Shown: one piece after another, positions 9,401 to 19,879 of the stretch
Layout of the letters: the number at the start of each line of letters is the position of its first letter
Position numbering within the stretch: position 1 is the stretch's first letter
Source of the DNA: Cervus elaphus
Taxonomy: Eukaryota > Chordata > Mammalia > Artiodactyla > Cervidae
DNA: 64,000 bases
Assembly (NCBI RefSeq): GCF_910594005.1
Contig: NC_057848.1
Coordinates: forward strand, 131,202,155-131,266,154
Direction: 5' to 3'
Position numbers and translations under genes: made by a program
Notes under the pieces: generated by a model
What the model was told of the DNA's origin: nothing
What the model saw: the letters and a program-made list of their open reading frames with translations, nothing else
Databases searched by the model: none

Positions 9401-12400
9401 TGATTGGAAATGTACATTTTCCATTTATGATGGTGTATTAGTTTCCTCAGGCTGTTATAACAAAGCACCACAGCTAGGTAACTTAAAATGAGAGAAACTT
9501 ATTCTCTCACAGGTCTGGAGACTAGAAGTTTGAAAAGTGTCAGGAGGGTTGGTTCTTTCTTGGAGGCTCAGGGAGAATTTGTTCCATGTTTCTCTCCCAT
9601 CTTCTGGTGGTTGCCAACAATCCCTGACATTCCTTGACTTGTAGACGTGTGTGCTCAGTTGCTAGGTCATGTCCAACTCTTCACGACCCCATGGACTGTA
9701 GCCTACCAGGCTCCTCTTGTCCATGGGGTTTTCCAGGCAAGAATACTGGGGTGGGTTGCCATTTCCTCCTCTAGGGAGTCGTCTCAATTTTGCCTCTGCC
9801 ATTAAATGGCTCTCTTCCTTCTGTGTGTCTCTGTGACATATTGGATTTGGGGCCCACCCTACTCCAGTATAACCTCATCTGAATTAACTGCTTTTGCAAT
9901 GAATTTACTCCAAATAAGGCCACATTCTGAGGTTCTAGGAAGGTCATAGATTTCAGGGGTGACACAATTCAACACAGTACAGAAGGCTGGCGTTGGAAAT
10001 CTGAGATTCCTTTGTACATTGGATCTGGAATGCTGACAGGAATAATGAACTCACTGAAGGAGAGAATCAAAAAAGAAGTATGGGTTAACATCCTTATAGG
10101 ATAGATGAGACAAAACAGGTTTAATACAGAGATAGAAATAGATAAGGGAGCCATGAGAAATGTGGGCCGAAGTATAGTCGTGAAGGTGGACCTCTTGCTG
10201 GACCTTAAAGGGTAGAAAAGTTTTAGATATTAGATAGATGGAGCTAGGTAGAAACCCCAAGAAATGGGGATTAATAGCTTGAGCAAGAGTGGTGACCTGT
10301 TTGGAAACTGATTGGATTGGAGCAGAAGGTTTGGGTAGAGTGAGAGTTGGCCAGATGTGTGGAATATCTTGACTACATTAAAAAAAAGCCCCACAAAACT
10401 AAGCATTTTGTTATGAGGAATTTCAACTTAATACAACTGTAGAAGGAAGAGTATAATGAACCCTTGAGTACTCAACATTCAGTTTCAGTAGCCAGTCTTT
10501 CCCCTGTCAATTCCCTTCTTCTCTTCATCCCTTATTTTGAAGCACATCTCAGACAATTTAGACTATGCAGTTTTGACTAGTCTGTATAACTGAAAGGAAA
10601 CATTGAGGGTTTCTGAGCAGGTGCGGAACATGGTCAAAAGAACTGGTTAAGATTTTATTAAGAAATTTTTAATAATAATTTTTATTATAATTTTTTTAAA
10701 AATAATTTTTTAAATAAGTTAAGATTTTGTTAGGAAAGCAATGAAAACTAGAAGAGAGAGAGAGTTGAGTACATCATTGATTGTCTTCTGTTTTCATCCT
10801 TTGCCATTTCTTCCACTAAAGGTGTGCGGGATTTTTGTTCCAGAAAGTTGGAAAACTTGCAGCAACTGCAGTAGGTGGTGGCTTTCTTCTCCTTCAGGTA
10901 TGTCAGAGCTTTCAGTCCTTGCCTCTGCTTAACAAATAAACATTTCATCAACAGCATAACCTGTTCATACTGACAATTTAAAACATATATTTAAAGTTCA
11001 CACACATTCATACACAATATATGAAAATCAAAAAGTCTCTTTCCTTCCCTGTTCCTAGTCATTTTTCCTTCCTGGAGGAAATTGCTGTTAGCAATTTCTA
11101 ACATGTTTTTTAAAACTAGGAAACCATAATAATATAGAAAGTGGAAAATTGGTCTTCAAAAATAATTCATAATCCTATTTCTGAGGCAAGTTGATTTGAA
11201 ATTTTAGTCCTGTTTATGTTCCTCTAAGTATAAGGTTCAAAAACGCTTTGCTCTTAGAGGTTGTTTATCAGGATATTATCTGGCATTCATGTCTGTTTTG
11301 CATATATTTTCCCCAAAATATCATTCCCTGAAGATCAAATATAATAAATCCTAAAATTGAAAAATCTCTGGGAATGCATGTTAGCAATAATTTTGAAGAT
11401 ACAGAAATCTGTCAGGTTTTGAAAATGACTGATGGTCATAGCAACCAAAATCTGACTTCAGCATCTAAGCCATTGATCATGTAATAACCAGTGTCATTGC
11501 CTGATGTACAGAAGGACTGAATTCATATGTATTAAGCACAGATTTTCAGTTGTTTACTAAACAGTTTAAAAAATTTATATATATATGTTTTTCTATTGGT
11601 GGTATTATTAAGAGTAATTGCTTATCTCTTGTAAAAGGTAAAAAGAAATAATTATATTCTAAATTTAGTCATTTGGATGAGTATGCCAGTATTTGCACAA
11701 AGAATTTTATTTAAGCTGATTTTTGACTTCGGTTTATATAGAACCAAGAATTAAGTTATTTATATAGTTATCAAGAATCAAGATAGTTAATTTTATAGCT
11801 GTTTTGAAAACTCAGTTTGAAAACTCAGTTTCAAAAGATGGAAAAGGATACTCTACCAAAGCAGAGTTCCCTAGAATATTCACAGATAGAATTATATATT
11901 TCGATCTGCTCTGCATGTCATTTATCGGAAGTCCATTTCAGCCCCTTCAGACCCATGTTTTGCGATTGCCATCTTCTACTTCATGTTTAGTCCATGTAAT
12001 GTTTGAAGTCCCTGAGTAGAAGATGGAACCTCTCCACATCAAACCAGTTTTTCCCACCAATATGACTTACCTTGAAAGCTCAATAGAAGGAAACAAAGAC
12101 AAAAAAAGAAACAAATGGCTTTTAGGCTAATTACCTTTTATTTAGTCTTGCTTCCATATTTTTATTACCTTTACTTATATTTAAAGATAAATATTAGTTT
12201 GCTTACAACTTACAGCTCTTCTAGTATATTTTTTCAGTATATATTTATCACACTCCAATCTTAAAAAATAGACAGTTGGTATATAAATCTTTTAAATTCA
12301 GCTTTTTTTAAGTTGTCCATGCCCATAATTCAAAGGGTCAAGTACATGTGTAATGGTAAATACAGATTAGAATAATCCTCTGCCTCCCTCACTACCTCCC

Positions 12401-15400
12401 TATTTTTCCTCTCTTGAGGCAACCAGTTTGAACTATTAGCTGATTCTTAAGGTATTTATTTCCTTTTTCCTAAACAAATTAATTGGATATTTCTTTGTCT
12501 TTCAGTTTGAGGTATTAACTGTTGGCTTCCCATTATGTAATATGGGAATTAAGCTATCATTTATTGAACTTCTGTGTGCCCCAACCCCCACATATCTGAG
12601 TATTGTTATTTCATAATTGTGTTAGATCATTACCTGGAGTTCACTGAGCTATTCTGTAAGTTAATGTCTTTAACTATGTTCAGGAAGGTTTTGGCCATTA
12701 TTTCTTTGAATATTTTCTCCTTTCTTTTCCTTCTGAACATGACTCTGACTTATGCATGTTAGGCTCTTTGATAAGGTTCTGAGGTTTTGTTCATCTGTTC
12801 TTTTCAGTCTTTTTTTTAAGATTGTAAAATTTCTAGTGATCTAGTTTCAAGTGCACTGATTCTGTGTCATCTGCCTTCTGCCATTTATCCAGTGAATTTA
12901 TTTCAGATATTTTTCAATTCTAGAATTTTCATTTAGTTCTTTTTATATTTTTCTGTGTTTCTGATGAAATTCTTATCTTTTCATTGATTACAAGTGCAGT
13001 TTCCTTTACCTCATTGAGCACAGTTATAGTACTGCTTTAAAGTCCTGATAATTTCAGTATATGGATCATCTCAGAGTTGGCATCTGTTGATTTTCTTTTG
13101 AGACTAGGCCACATTTTCTTGCTTTATTGTATCAGGTAACTTTGGATTTTATCCCTGAGCATTGGGAATATTACGGAGAGTCTGGATTCTGTTTTATTCC
13201 TCTGAAATTTGTTAATGTTTTGATTTTAGTAGGCAGTTAACTTGGTTATATTCAAATTGCAAACTCCATTTCATCTGTGGTAGAGAGTGGCTCACATCTC
13301 AGTTTTTTTCTTTTTTAGCCTCAGCCGGAGTACTTCAGTATGCCCCATGGATGTGTGGTTCAGGACTTGGGTAGAATTTACACCTAGAATTTGGGGCTTC
13401 CCTTCTCTAGCTGTGTCCTTTCTGGCAGCTGTTCTTCTCCTGGGCTCTGTCCTCTTGTTCTTCAGGCCAGAAAAATGGCACGTTCTCTACTCAGCTTTTA
13501 GCCACCCTGCAACTGCATCTTGTCTTCAAGATAAAGCCAAAAAAATGGGCAACTCATCTTATATTGGTCTCGTCTTACAAATTTCAACTCCTCTTAAAAT
13601 CTGCTTCGTTTTATTATTTTGGAGCCCTTGTGTTTTAACCAGGGTTTATAGTTGCTGTCTATGGGAGGGACCTTAAGGTTCATCATCACTTCTGGGTCTG
13701 TGACCCAGATTATCATGTAAGGTATTGCCAGGAAAACCTTTCAGTTGCCATTTGCTTTGATTATCACTCTGTTTTACTGAGGCTAGAATTAGAACTGATA
13801 TAAGGTGAATAAATATAGGAAGAAATGGAGATAGATAGATTCTTCTCTGGAGTCATTCACAGTGAAAATGGAACCTAAGATTCCCAGCCTATTTATATAA
13901 AGTCAGATATTTTTATAATTTGAAGTATTTTATGTGTGAAAGTGAAAGTTGCTCAGCCGTGTCCGACTCTTTGCGACCTCATGGACTGTACAGTCCATGG
14001 AATTCTCTAGGCCAGAGTACTGGAGTGGGTAGCCTTTTCCTTCTCCAGGGCATTTTTCCAACCCAGGGATCAAACCAGGGTCTCCTGCATTGCAGGCAGA
14101 TTCTTTACCAATTGAGTTATTTCGTACTTAAAGTGACACATTAAGAGATTACAAAGAAAGCATAAACTTGGTAGAAGTGATTTATAATGGTATACAATTG
14201 TTTACTACTCTTGTGCTTCTTTACATGTTGATTGTACTCTTTGAAGGGATGACTTACTGTACTGGCTTACAAACATGCTATTGTTCCTGTTCAGATTTTG
14301 CTATGTCTCAGTAGCACCATATCAGACATTAGGGTTAGCAGGCATTTAGCTGTAGTTTTATTAAAAGTATTTATGACATGAAATTTGTGTAGAGCATATC
14401 TTCTTTTATATTCCACTTTTGAAAGCAGTTACCAGAAAAAGTATTCTTTTTTTTTTTTTTCAGAAAATATATTCTTAATTTGACTGAAGAGTGAGTTAGT
14501 GAAGAGAGTTTATCAAGCTTATTTAATGACATAAAAACTGATTGGCTACTGATCTCTTACATTAATCATCTGTTTAATTAAGGGTACAAGTCTCTGCCTT
14601 TTTAGCTAATTCTTAAATTCCCAAAATTCTGATCAAATTGTAGAATAGTTGTGATATAATTTTTGGAATCTTTTGTCATTAAGTACTGTACTTTTTCTTA
14701 ACATAGTGTTCATCACATCTAAATAATTTTGTATGCTTAAGTCTGTTTTCCCTAATGGTCTGTAAGCTCTCTGAGGGTGGGGACTTTTGTCTTCCTTGTT
14801 CTTGGCCATAACTTGGCGGCCTAAAACAGTGCCTGGCACAGAATCGGCACTCTGTGTATTAATGAATAAATTAGTGAATAAATTATGCTTTGTTACACAT
14901 AAGCATCATACATTTCTTGAAATCTAAATGTTCATATAGGGGCTTCACTAGTGGCTCAGATGGTAAACAATCTGCTTGCAGTGCAGGAGACCTGGGTTCA
15001 GTCCCTGGATCAGGAAAATCCTCTGGAGAAGGGAAGGGCTACCCACTCCAGTATTCTTGCCTGGAGAATTCCATGGACAGAGGAGCCTGGAGAGCTATAG
15101 TCCATGGGGTTGCAAAGAGTTGGACATGTTCATATATTGTACTATCAACCTAATAGGTTTAAAATTAACCATTTTTATTACATTTTTGCAGATTGCCAGT
15201 CACAGTGGCTATGTGCAGATCGACTGGAAGAGAGTGGAAAAAGATGTAAACAAAGCAAAAAGACAGATTAAGAAACGAGCAAATAAGGCAGCACCTGAAA
15301 TCAATAACATAATAGAAGAAGTAAGACAATGTGTATTTCTGGCTCCTTTTTTTTTAAATGGATCTCAGCAGAAAATGCAACTAGGGAATATGATCTTTAA

Positions 15401-17031
15401 AAAAAAGATTGGTGTTTCTGGTCATGTCTAGAGTGTTAAGTAAAATTTGGGATCAAGTCACCATTTAAATCACTCTTATTTTTTTTTAGTTGTTAACTAA
15501 AGCTACCTATTTTTTTTTGAGGTGGAATAGTTTGAAAATGTATATATTTTATTTTATTAATATATTAGTTTTATTAATGTTTTTATGTATATTTTGTCTG
15601 TTTTATTCTTACTTTGTTTAGAACTGAATTGAATATTCCTTTGCTTTTATTTTAATTCTGTCCTTTTACTTTCTCCAACTTCTATTTTGAAAAATTTTAT
15701 ATCAGTTGAAAAGTTGACAGACAAAAACAGTAAATACCCAAGTACTCTTCACCTATTCACCAGATTGTTTGCATTTCACATTTGCTTTGTGTGTGTGATT
15801 TACCCTTTTTATTCCTGAACTATTTAAGACATTGTGTTTTTTTATTCTTTAATACTTCTGTACATATGTTCCAAGAGTATGGATATTCTCCTATACAATT
15901 ACGCTTATGAATTCCCCCAAACTTAATGTGATACAATAGTATTTCTTAATATACAGTTAATGTTAAAATTTTTATATCTTTTCCCCCCCTAATTAAGAAT
16001 TGCATAGTGCATTTGGTGGTCATGTCTCTGAAGTCTCCTTTAATTTTAAATGGTTCCCTCATCTGTTTTTTGTTTTTCTGAATTTCATGACACATTTTTG
16101 AAGTATCTAGGCAGAGTATCTCACAGTCTTGCTTTGTCTAATTCCTTCTTCATGATTTTATTTGGGTTAAACATTTTATCAAGGTGTTATTTTTCTGATC
16201 CTGTATATTTTTTCCCACTGGCTAAGTGGACTGATTGTTAATAAATATCATTGTGCGTGCTGTGGGAATTTATTAATCATCTGTGTCAATAATTTGCTGA
16301 ATGGATCATTTATGCCCACACTGTAGGGAGATTTCTTTTCATCTGTGAGAATTTTGCTGCCCATATGCTTGTTATCTCAGAAGCAAGAAGCTTCTGGGCC
16401 TGGCTGGGAGCTCTAGGCTCCTTCAATTTGTAACGGACAACCCTGGCATCTTGCCTGATGGTTGGTATCTGCAATAGTAGGAACACAAGAATGTTTGCTG
16501 AATATTTACTGAATTGAGGAAAACATCTGAAAAATAATACTCAGCTCTGGATTTAATAATTAAGAGTATTTTTAAAAATTTGTTACCTTTTTCTTATTAT
16601 GGTAAAATATATAAAACATAAAATTTACCATTTTAACTATTTTTAAGTGCACAATTCACTGGCATTAAATATATTCACACTTCCATGTAATCATTACTAC
16701 TATCCATTTCCAGAACTTTTTCATTATTCCGAATAGAAACTCTAACCATTAAGCAGTAACTCCTATAATTAACCTGTCTCCCTAGCCCTTGGTAACCTCT
16801 GTTCTACTTTCTGTCTTGATGAATTTGACTATTTATGTAAGTGCAAATTATAATAGCATTGTCTGTTTTGTCTGTTTTATTTCACTTAGTGTTTTCAAGA
16901 TTTATCCATGTTGTAGCATAATTCAGAGTATTTTTCTTCAAACTTTATTTCAGGCAACAGAATTCGTCAAACAGAACATTGTGATATCCAGTGGATTTGT
17001 GGGAGGCTTTTTGCTAGGCCTTGCATCTTAA
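6396..17031 (+). CDS. FUNDC1: FUNDC1, FUN14 domain-containing protein 1 (mitophagy receptor), five coding exons
   Basis: The coding sequence joins 6396-6423, 7124-7280, 10822-10897, 15192-15320 and 16954-17031. That gives 468 nt, 155 residues plus TAA, the normal family length. FUNDC1 sits in the outer mitochondrial membrane and recruits LC3/GABARAP during hypoxia- or depolarisation-induced mitophagy; it also acts at ER-mitochondria contacts. Seen here: a cytosolic N-terminus with the LC3-interacting motif Y18-E-V-L21; the known regulatory sites S13 (CK2), S17 (ULK1) and Y18 (SRC); Lys119 (MARCH5 ubiquitination site); and three hydrophobic segments at roughly 48-68, 74-90 and 134-154, forming the FUN14 domain. 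The start ATG has A at -3 and G at +4, a strong context. All four introns are GT-AG, of 700, 3541, 4294 and 1633 nt. No frameshift or premature stop is present, so the gene looks intact. Placement on the X is inferred from its location in other mammals. Confidence 0.97.
7124..7280 (+). CDS. FUNDC1: FUNDC1 coding exon 2 (LIR motif and start of FUN14 domain)
   Basis: The acceptor is CTTTCAAG at 7116-7123 and the donor GTGAGA at 7281. The exon carries Glu10 to the first two bases of Trp62. It includes the acidic serine stretch, the LC3-interacting YEVL (residues 18-21), the HHWWNRVFGHSSGP segment and most of the first hydrophobic helix. The 157 nt restore the reading frame from exon 1 and leave a TG|G split codon. 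Confidence 0.96.
9428..9985 (-). mobile_element. MLT1-type MaLR LTR in FUNDC1 intron 2, split by a SINE
   Basis: It reads TTAGTTTCCTCAGGCTGTTA, then AGAAACTTATTCTCTCACAG and TTCTGGTGGTTGCC, the antisense layout of MST/MLT1 LTRs, and ends TTCAACACAGTACAG. A partial Bov-tA interrupts it near 9647-9777. The rest of intron 2 (7281-10821) shows no other confident element. Confidence 0.75.
9647..9777 (-). mobile_element. Partial Bov-tA SINE inside the MLT1
   Basis: Antisense BovB-like end (CTAGGTCATGTCCAACTCTT) plus core (CAAGAATACTGGGGTGGG). The tRNA head is missing. Confidence 0.85.
10822..10897 (+). CDS. FUNDC1: FUNDC1 coding exon 3 (first and second membrane segments)
   Basis: The acceptor AAAG ends at 10821 after a pyrimidine-rich tract; the donor is GTATGT at 10898. 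The 76 nt complete Trp62 and run to Gln87, encoding the CAGFLFQKVGKLAA stretch and the glycine-rich GGGFLLLQ helix. The exon ends on a codon boundary. Confidence 0.96.
10898..12540. other. FUNDC1: FUNDC1 intron 3, 5' part
   Basis: A/T-rich intronic DNA with no confident repeat. A small tandem, GAAAACTCAG repeated near 11806-11830, is the only local structure noticed. Confidence 0.45.
12590..13230 (-). mobile_element. Old L1M-like remnant in intron 3
   Basis: TTGGCCATTATTTCTTTGAA and GGCCACATTTTCTTGC phrases resemble an old antisense LINE-1-related family. The same family seems to recur at 25340-25640. Strongly diverged. Confidence 0.4.
13936..14122 (-). mobile_element. Bov-tA SINE in intron 3
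   Basis: (GTGAAA)n tail, AACTCTTTGCGACC-like end, core, and an antisense head ending TTTACCAATTGAGTTAT. Near full length. Confidence 0.9.
14433..14474 (-). repeat. Poly(T) run flanked by imperfect direct repeats
   Basis: T14 (14447-14460) lies between CAGAAAAAGTATTC and CAGAAAATATATTC (12 of 14 identical). This may be an antisense poly(A)-only retroinsertion in intron 3; weaker than the two examples at 47082 and 49195. Confidence 0.5.
14690..14890 (+). mobile_element. L2 3' end in intron 3
   Basis: TCTGTAAGCTCTCTGAGGGT, then GTGCCTGGCACAGAAT and AATGAATAAATTAGTGAATA, the conserved L2 3' end. Confidence 0.75.
14939..15125 (+). mobile_element. Bov-tA SINE just upstream of FUNDC1 exon 4
   Basis: Full head and core, 3' end shortened to GAGTTGGAC. 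Target duplication ATGTTCATATA at 14928-14938 and 15126-15136. It ends 66 bp before exon 4. Confidence 0.93.
15192..15320 (+). CDS. FUNDC1: FUNDC1 coding exon 4 (basic loop with Lys119)
   Basis: The acceptor TTTTTGCAG ends at 15191 and the donor is GTAAGA at 15321. The 129 nt encode residues 88-130: IASHSGYVQIDWKR, a lysine-rich loop containing Lys119, and an IIEE helix start. A Bov-tA SINE ends only 66 bp upstream of the exon, its 3' target duplication 55 bp upstream. Confidence 0.97.
15680..16250 (-). mobile_element. Old L1M-like remnant in intron 4
   Basis: Phrases such as GCATTTGGTGGTCATGTCTC and CTTCATGATTTTATTTGGGT match an old antisense L1M/L1ME 3' region. Edges uncertain. Confidence 0.45.
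16590..16940 (-). mobile_element. L1M 3' region fragment running up to the exon 5 acceptor
   Basis: TAAAATTTACCATTTTAACT, GTGCACAATTCACTGGCATT and TTTTCAAGATTTATCCATGT are hallmark phrases of antisense L1M 3' UTR/ORF2 end sequence; the copy at 37040-37470 has the same order. The match fades at about 16940, within the pyrimidine tract of FUNDC1 exon 5. Confidence 0.75.
16954..17031 (+). CDS. FUNDC1: FUNDC1 coding exon 5 (last membrane segment and stop)
   Basis: The acceptor TTTATTTCAG ends at 16953. The exon encodes residues 131-155, from ATEFVKQNIV to the C-terminal FLLGLAS, then TAA at 17029-17031. It carries the last membrane segment, with GFVGGFLLG packing glycines. Intronic DNA upstream to about 16940 looks L1-derived. 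Confidence 0.97.
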   Translation, partial: ATEFVKQNIVISSGFVGGFLLGLAS

Positions 17032-17420
17032 GAAAATGGATGTTCTATCACAATGAAGTCACCTCTGAGAAGAGAAATGGTGGTGACAAGATGGTCTCAT
17101 CATTATACATTGACAGATTCTCCAGGATGACAAGAAACAACTAGCTGGACAATACCCAACTCACTGCTTAGCATTTTGCCATCTGAAATTTAGCAGACTA
17201 GTATCTGCTATAAAATAACCTGTATGGTATGTGTATAATAGCATCCCTGAGCAAAACATGGCTTTCATTATTTTTTAAGAATTTGTGTTTGTTTAAAATT
17301 TGCCTATAAAACACTACTATTGGATGTAGATATGGAGAGAAAATGAGTTGTTGGATGTATTCCCCAGTAAAATATTATTCTCATTTTATTTAAATAAAAT
17401 GTTTTCCATTGTGCTTTTTT
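17032..17420 (+). terminator. FUNDC1: FUNDC1 3' UTR and poly(A) signal
   Basis: The A/T-rich untranslated region follows the stop codon. The first canonical AATAAA is at 17393-17398, followed about 12 bases later by a TTGTGCTTTTTT element of the GU/U-rich type that supports cleavage near 17410-17420. Longer transcripts cannot be excluded. Confidence 0.7.
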
Positions 17421-18012
17421 AGTATAGTGCCAGTAATTAAAACTTTGTATTATAGCTTCAACTGTAGGGCTGACATTTTTTTAAAGATATGTTTGCAGTA
17501 AACTGAAGAACTGTAACACATTTTGTGGAAGGATTTACAGATAATAGAATTATTAAAGATATTAAGCAAATTTAATACCAATTTTTAGGTTGCTTTTTCC
17601 TACAGTTCTTACTTATTTAATAACTGTAGTAAACAGTTTCAAGAAATGCTCTAGGGAAATACTACATATCTAAAGCTCTTTTTTGTTTTTTTGATGTCTG
17701 CAGTTGTAAAAATACCTGCTTGTATGTAAACTTCTAAATTATTTTTATTCATTTGTTTATCCTGGCAACCTGGATAGAATTCATTATTTTGAGAGTACAT
17801 AGAGTTGGGTCACAGATTCATTTTATTAACTTCGAGTGAATCTCGTTTTTCATTTTTAAAAATCCTAATTAATACACTGACCCCTTCTTTACAAAGAGGT
17901 AAAAATCATTTTAAAATACTTAGTAGTGTAGTATGGATTTAAGGCTTTCAGGTTTTTCGGTAGCATTATGTTGATTGAACACTAGGCCAGTTGACTTGTT
18001 TCTCAGGACCAA
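17421..18012. other. Downstream of FUNDC1, nothing assigned
   Basis: A/T-rich flank with no second canonical poly(A) signal recognised. Confidence 0.45.
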
Positions 18013-18180
18013 TATCACAGGTAGCTCAGTGGTAAAGAATCTGCCTGCAGCACAGGAAACACAGGGATACTTGGATTCAATCCCTGGGTCAGGAAGATCC
18101 TCTGGAGAAGGAAATGGCAACCCAGTCCAGTATTCTTGCCTGGAAAAATCCATGGACAGGAGCCTGGTGGGCTACAGTTC
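18013..18180 (+). mobile_element. Bov-tA SINE, slightly degraded
   Basis: CAGGTAGCTCAGTGGTAAAG head and AGGAGCCTGGTGGGCTACAG; the BovB-like end is lost. Confidence 0.88.
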
Positions 18181-18989
18181 TAGGTTAGAATTGGGAAAAA
18201 GCACAGAACAATGGGTGTTGGAGTCTTCAGGTTGGAAAGACTTGGTGATGTTCAGATTATCTCCTTTTGATAGGAAATCCTTACAGTGTTTTTTGTGTGT
18301 TATAAACAGGTGTTTCATATTTTCAAGGTTGTTCCAGTCTTTGTCCTTTCACCCTCACGAGACTCCTTAAAATTGAATGTGGGATTGATCTTTATTTTCT
18401 TCTTTTACTCTCATTAGCGCCTCAGAAAAAACACTAAATAAAACTCGGACTCTCTTAATATGAAGTGATTTTGCTTATAAATACTTAATTTTTCTTCTTT
18501 GAGCTTTTCTCTGTTTCCTCCTTGCCTAGCTTTTCATTACTGTGAAATTAAAGGGAAAAGTATTCTCCATTAGGTGGAACCTTGGCTGTGCTTCTGTGTG
18601 CTCTGTCTGCCTGATACCTTTCATTTGGTGCAGTGAGGCAGGCTACTATAGGGAGCTCAAGTAGCTGGCTCAGTTTGTTCATCTTGGAAATATAAAGTGT
18701 CTCTTCTCTATATGATACATTGGGAAAGTGGGGGGCACAAAAATGACTGCCCTCAAATGGAGACTAAATATTCTTATATGAAAAGTTACATAATAAAAAA
18801 GGAGAACCTGGCATATGATTTAATGGCAAATGAGTTGTAACCATAACTACTTTCAGAGTCCAAACATGAATGAAAAGTGAAAAAGAACACCTCATTTTTA
18901 CCTATACATTTCCAAGTATTTTTTGATTGTTGATTTATATACCAAATGCAAAATACTATCAGTGTTCTCCATACTGTCTCCTCTCTGTT
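18181..18989. other. No confident feature
   Basis: Apparently unique sequence with no gene or repeat recognised. Confidence 0.45.
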
Positions 18990-19150
18990 GGTGCCCCTTA
19001 TTCTGCCTCTTGTCTGTGCTGTTACCCCACGAGGTTGTATGCTACTTGAGGCAGTCATATGTGGTGTTAATCTATAACTTGTGACACACCCCTGTGTAAT
19101 GCTTTGCTCAGAGTAGGTATCCAGCCAGTGTTGTGAATGAGTATGTGAAA
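18990..19150 (+). mobile_element. L2/MIR-like fragment
   Basis: GAGGTTGTATGCTACTTGAG and TGCTCAGAGTAGGTATCC follow the L2 3' end layout; decayed. Confidence 0.5.
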
Positions 19151-19407
19151 AGTGTATTACTGTGCTAGAGTTAGTGTTAACCTATAGGAAACCTCTGAAG
19201 GTTCTGAATCAAGCTCCATCAGGAAAGACTTGGTGGGGCTCAGCCTGAATGAAAAGCCTATGGCCTGCCGTTGTCGAAAATGGGGGTTTTTATGTTTGAG
19301 GGCATAAAGGTTGTTTGCAAGATTTATTAAAACTTGAGTATGTGGAATACAGGTATTTTGTGGCTTAGACTTTGGAAGATATATAAGGACATTTTGACTG
19401 ATAGTTT

Positions 19408-19535
19408 TTTTTGTTTCTTTTTGGTCTCACCACATGACTTGCAGGATCTCAGTTCCCTGCCTGATGATTGCACCCATGCCCTAAGCAGTGAAAGTGTGGA
19501 ATCCTAACTGCTGGACTATCTGAGAATTCCCCATT
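19408..19535 (-). mobile_element. CHR-type SINE fragment
   Basis: Antisense: ATCTCAGTTCCCTGCCTGAT, then CTAACTGCTGGACTATCTGA and AATTCCC (tRNA head). Confidence 0.75.
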
Positions 19536-19820
19536 TTGACTAATTTTTATTGTTGTATTCTTAGAGCCCTCCCCAATCTCCCTCACAAAAAAAGATGATT
19601 TTTAATGTTTTCTTAAATATGCTTCTTATAGAAAATACATAGCAAAAAAATATGTTGATAACGTCTATCTAGAAATGATTATCTGTATTTTGGTACATAA
19701 CTTTTGGAATTTTTTTCTATATACATATGGACACGTGTATTGTGTATAAAAATTGAGTCATAGTTTATATACTTTTATAAATAGCTATTTTCAAGTATCT
19801 TTTTATAATAGGTACATTTA

Positions 19821-19862
19821 ATGGGGTCACAAAGAGACACAACTGAGCAACTAAGCACACAA
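19821..19862 (+). mobile_element. 42-bp, severely 5'-truncated SINE copy
   Basis: Only the BovB-like 3' end (GGGGTCACAAAGAGACACAA and onward) was inserted. A perfect 14-bp duplication, AATAGGTACATTTA, lies at 19807-19820 and 19863-19876. Confidence 0.9.
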
Positions 19863-19879
19863 AATAGGTACATTTATGA

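Noticed and set aside
13287..13676. 129-codon ORF in FUNDC1 intron 3
   Set aside because: No recognisable domain, no splice or promoter support, and it adjoins old LINE-like sequence.
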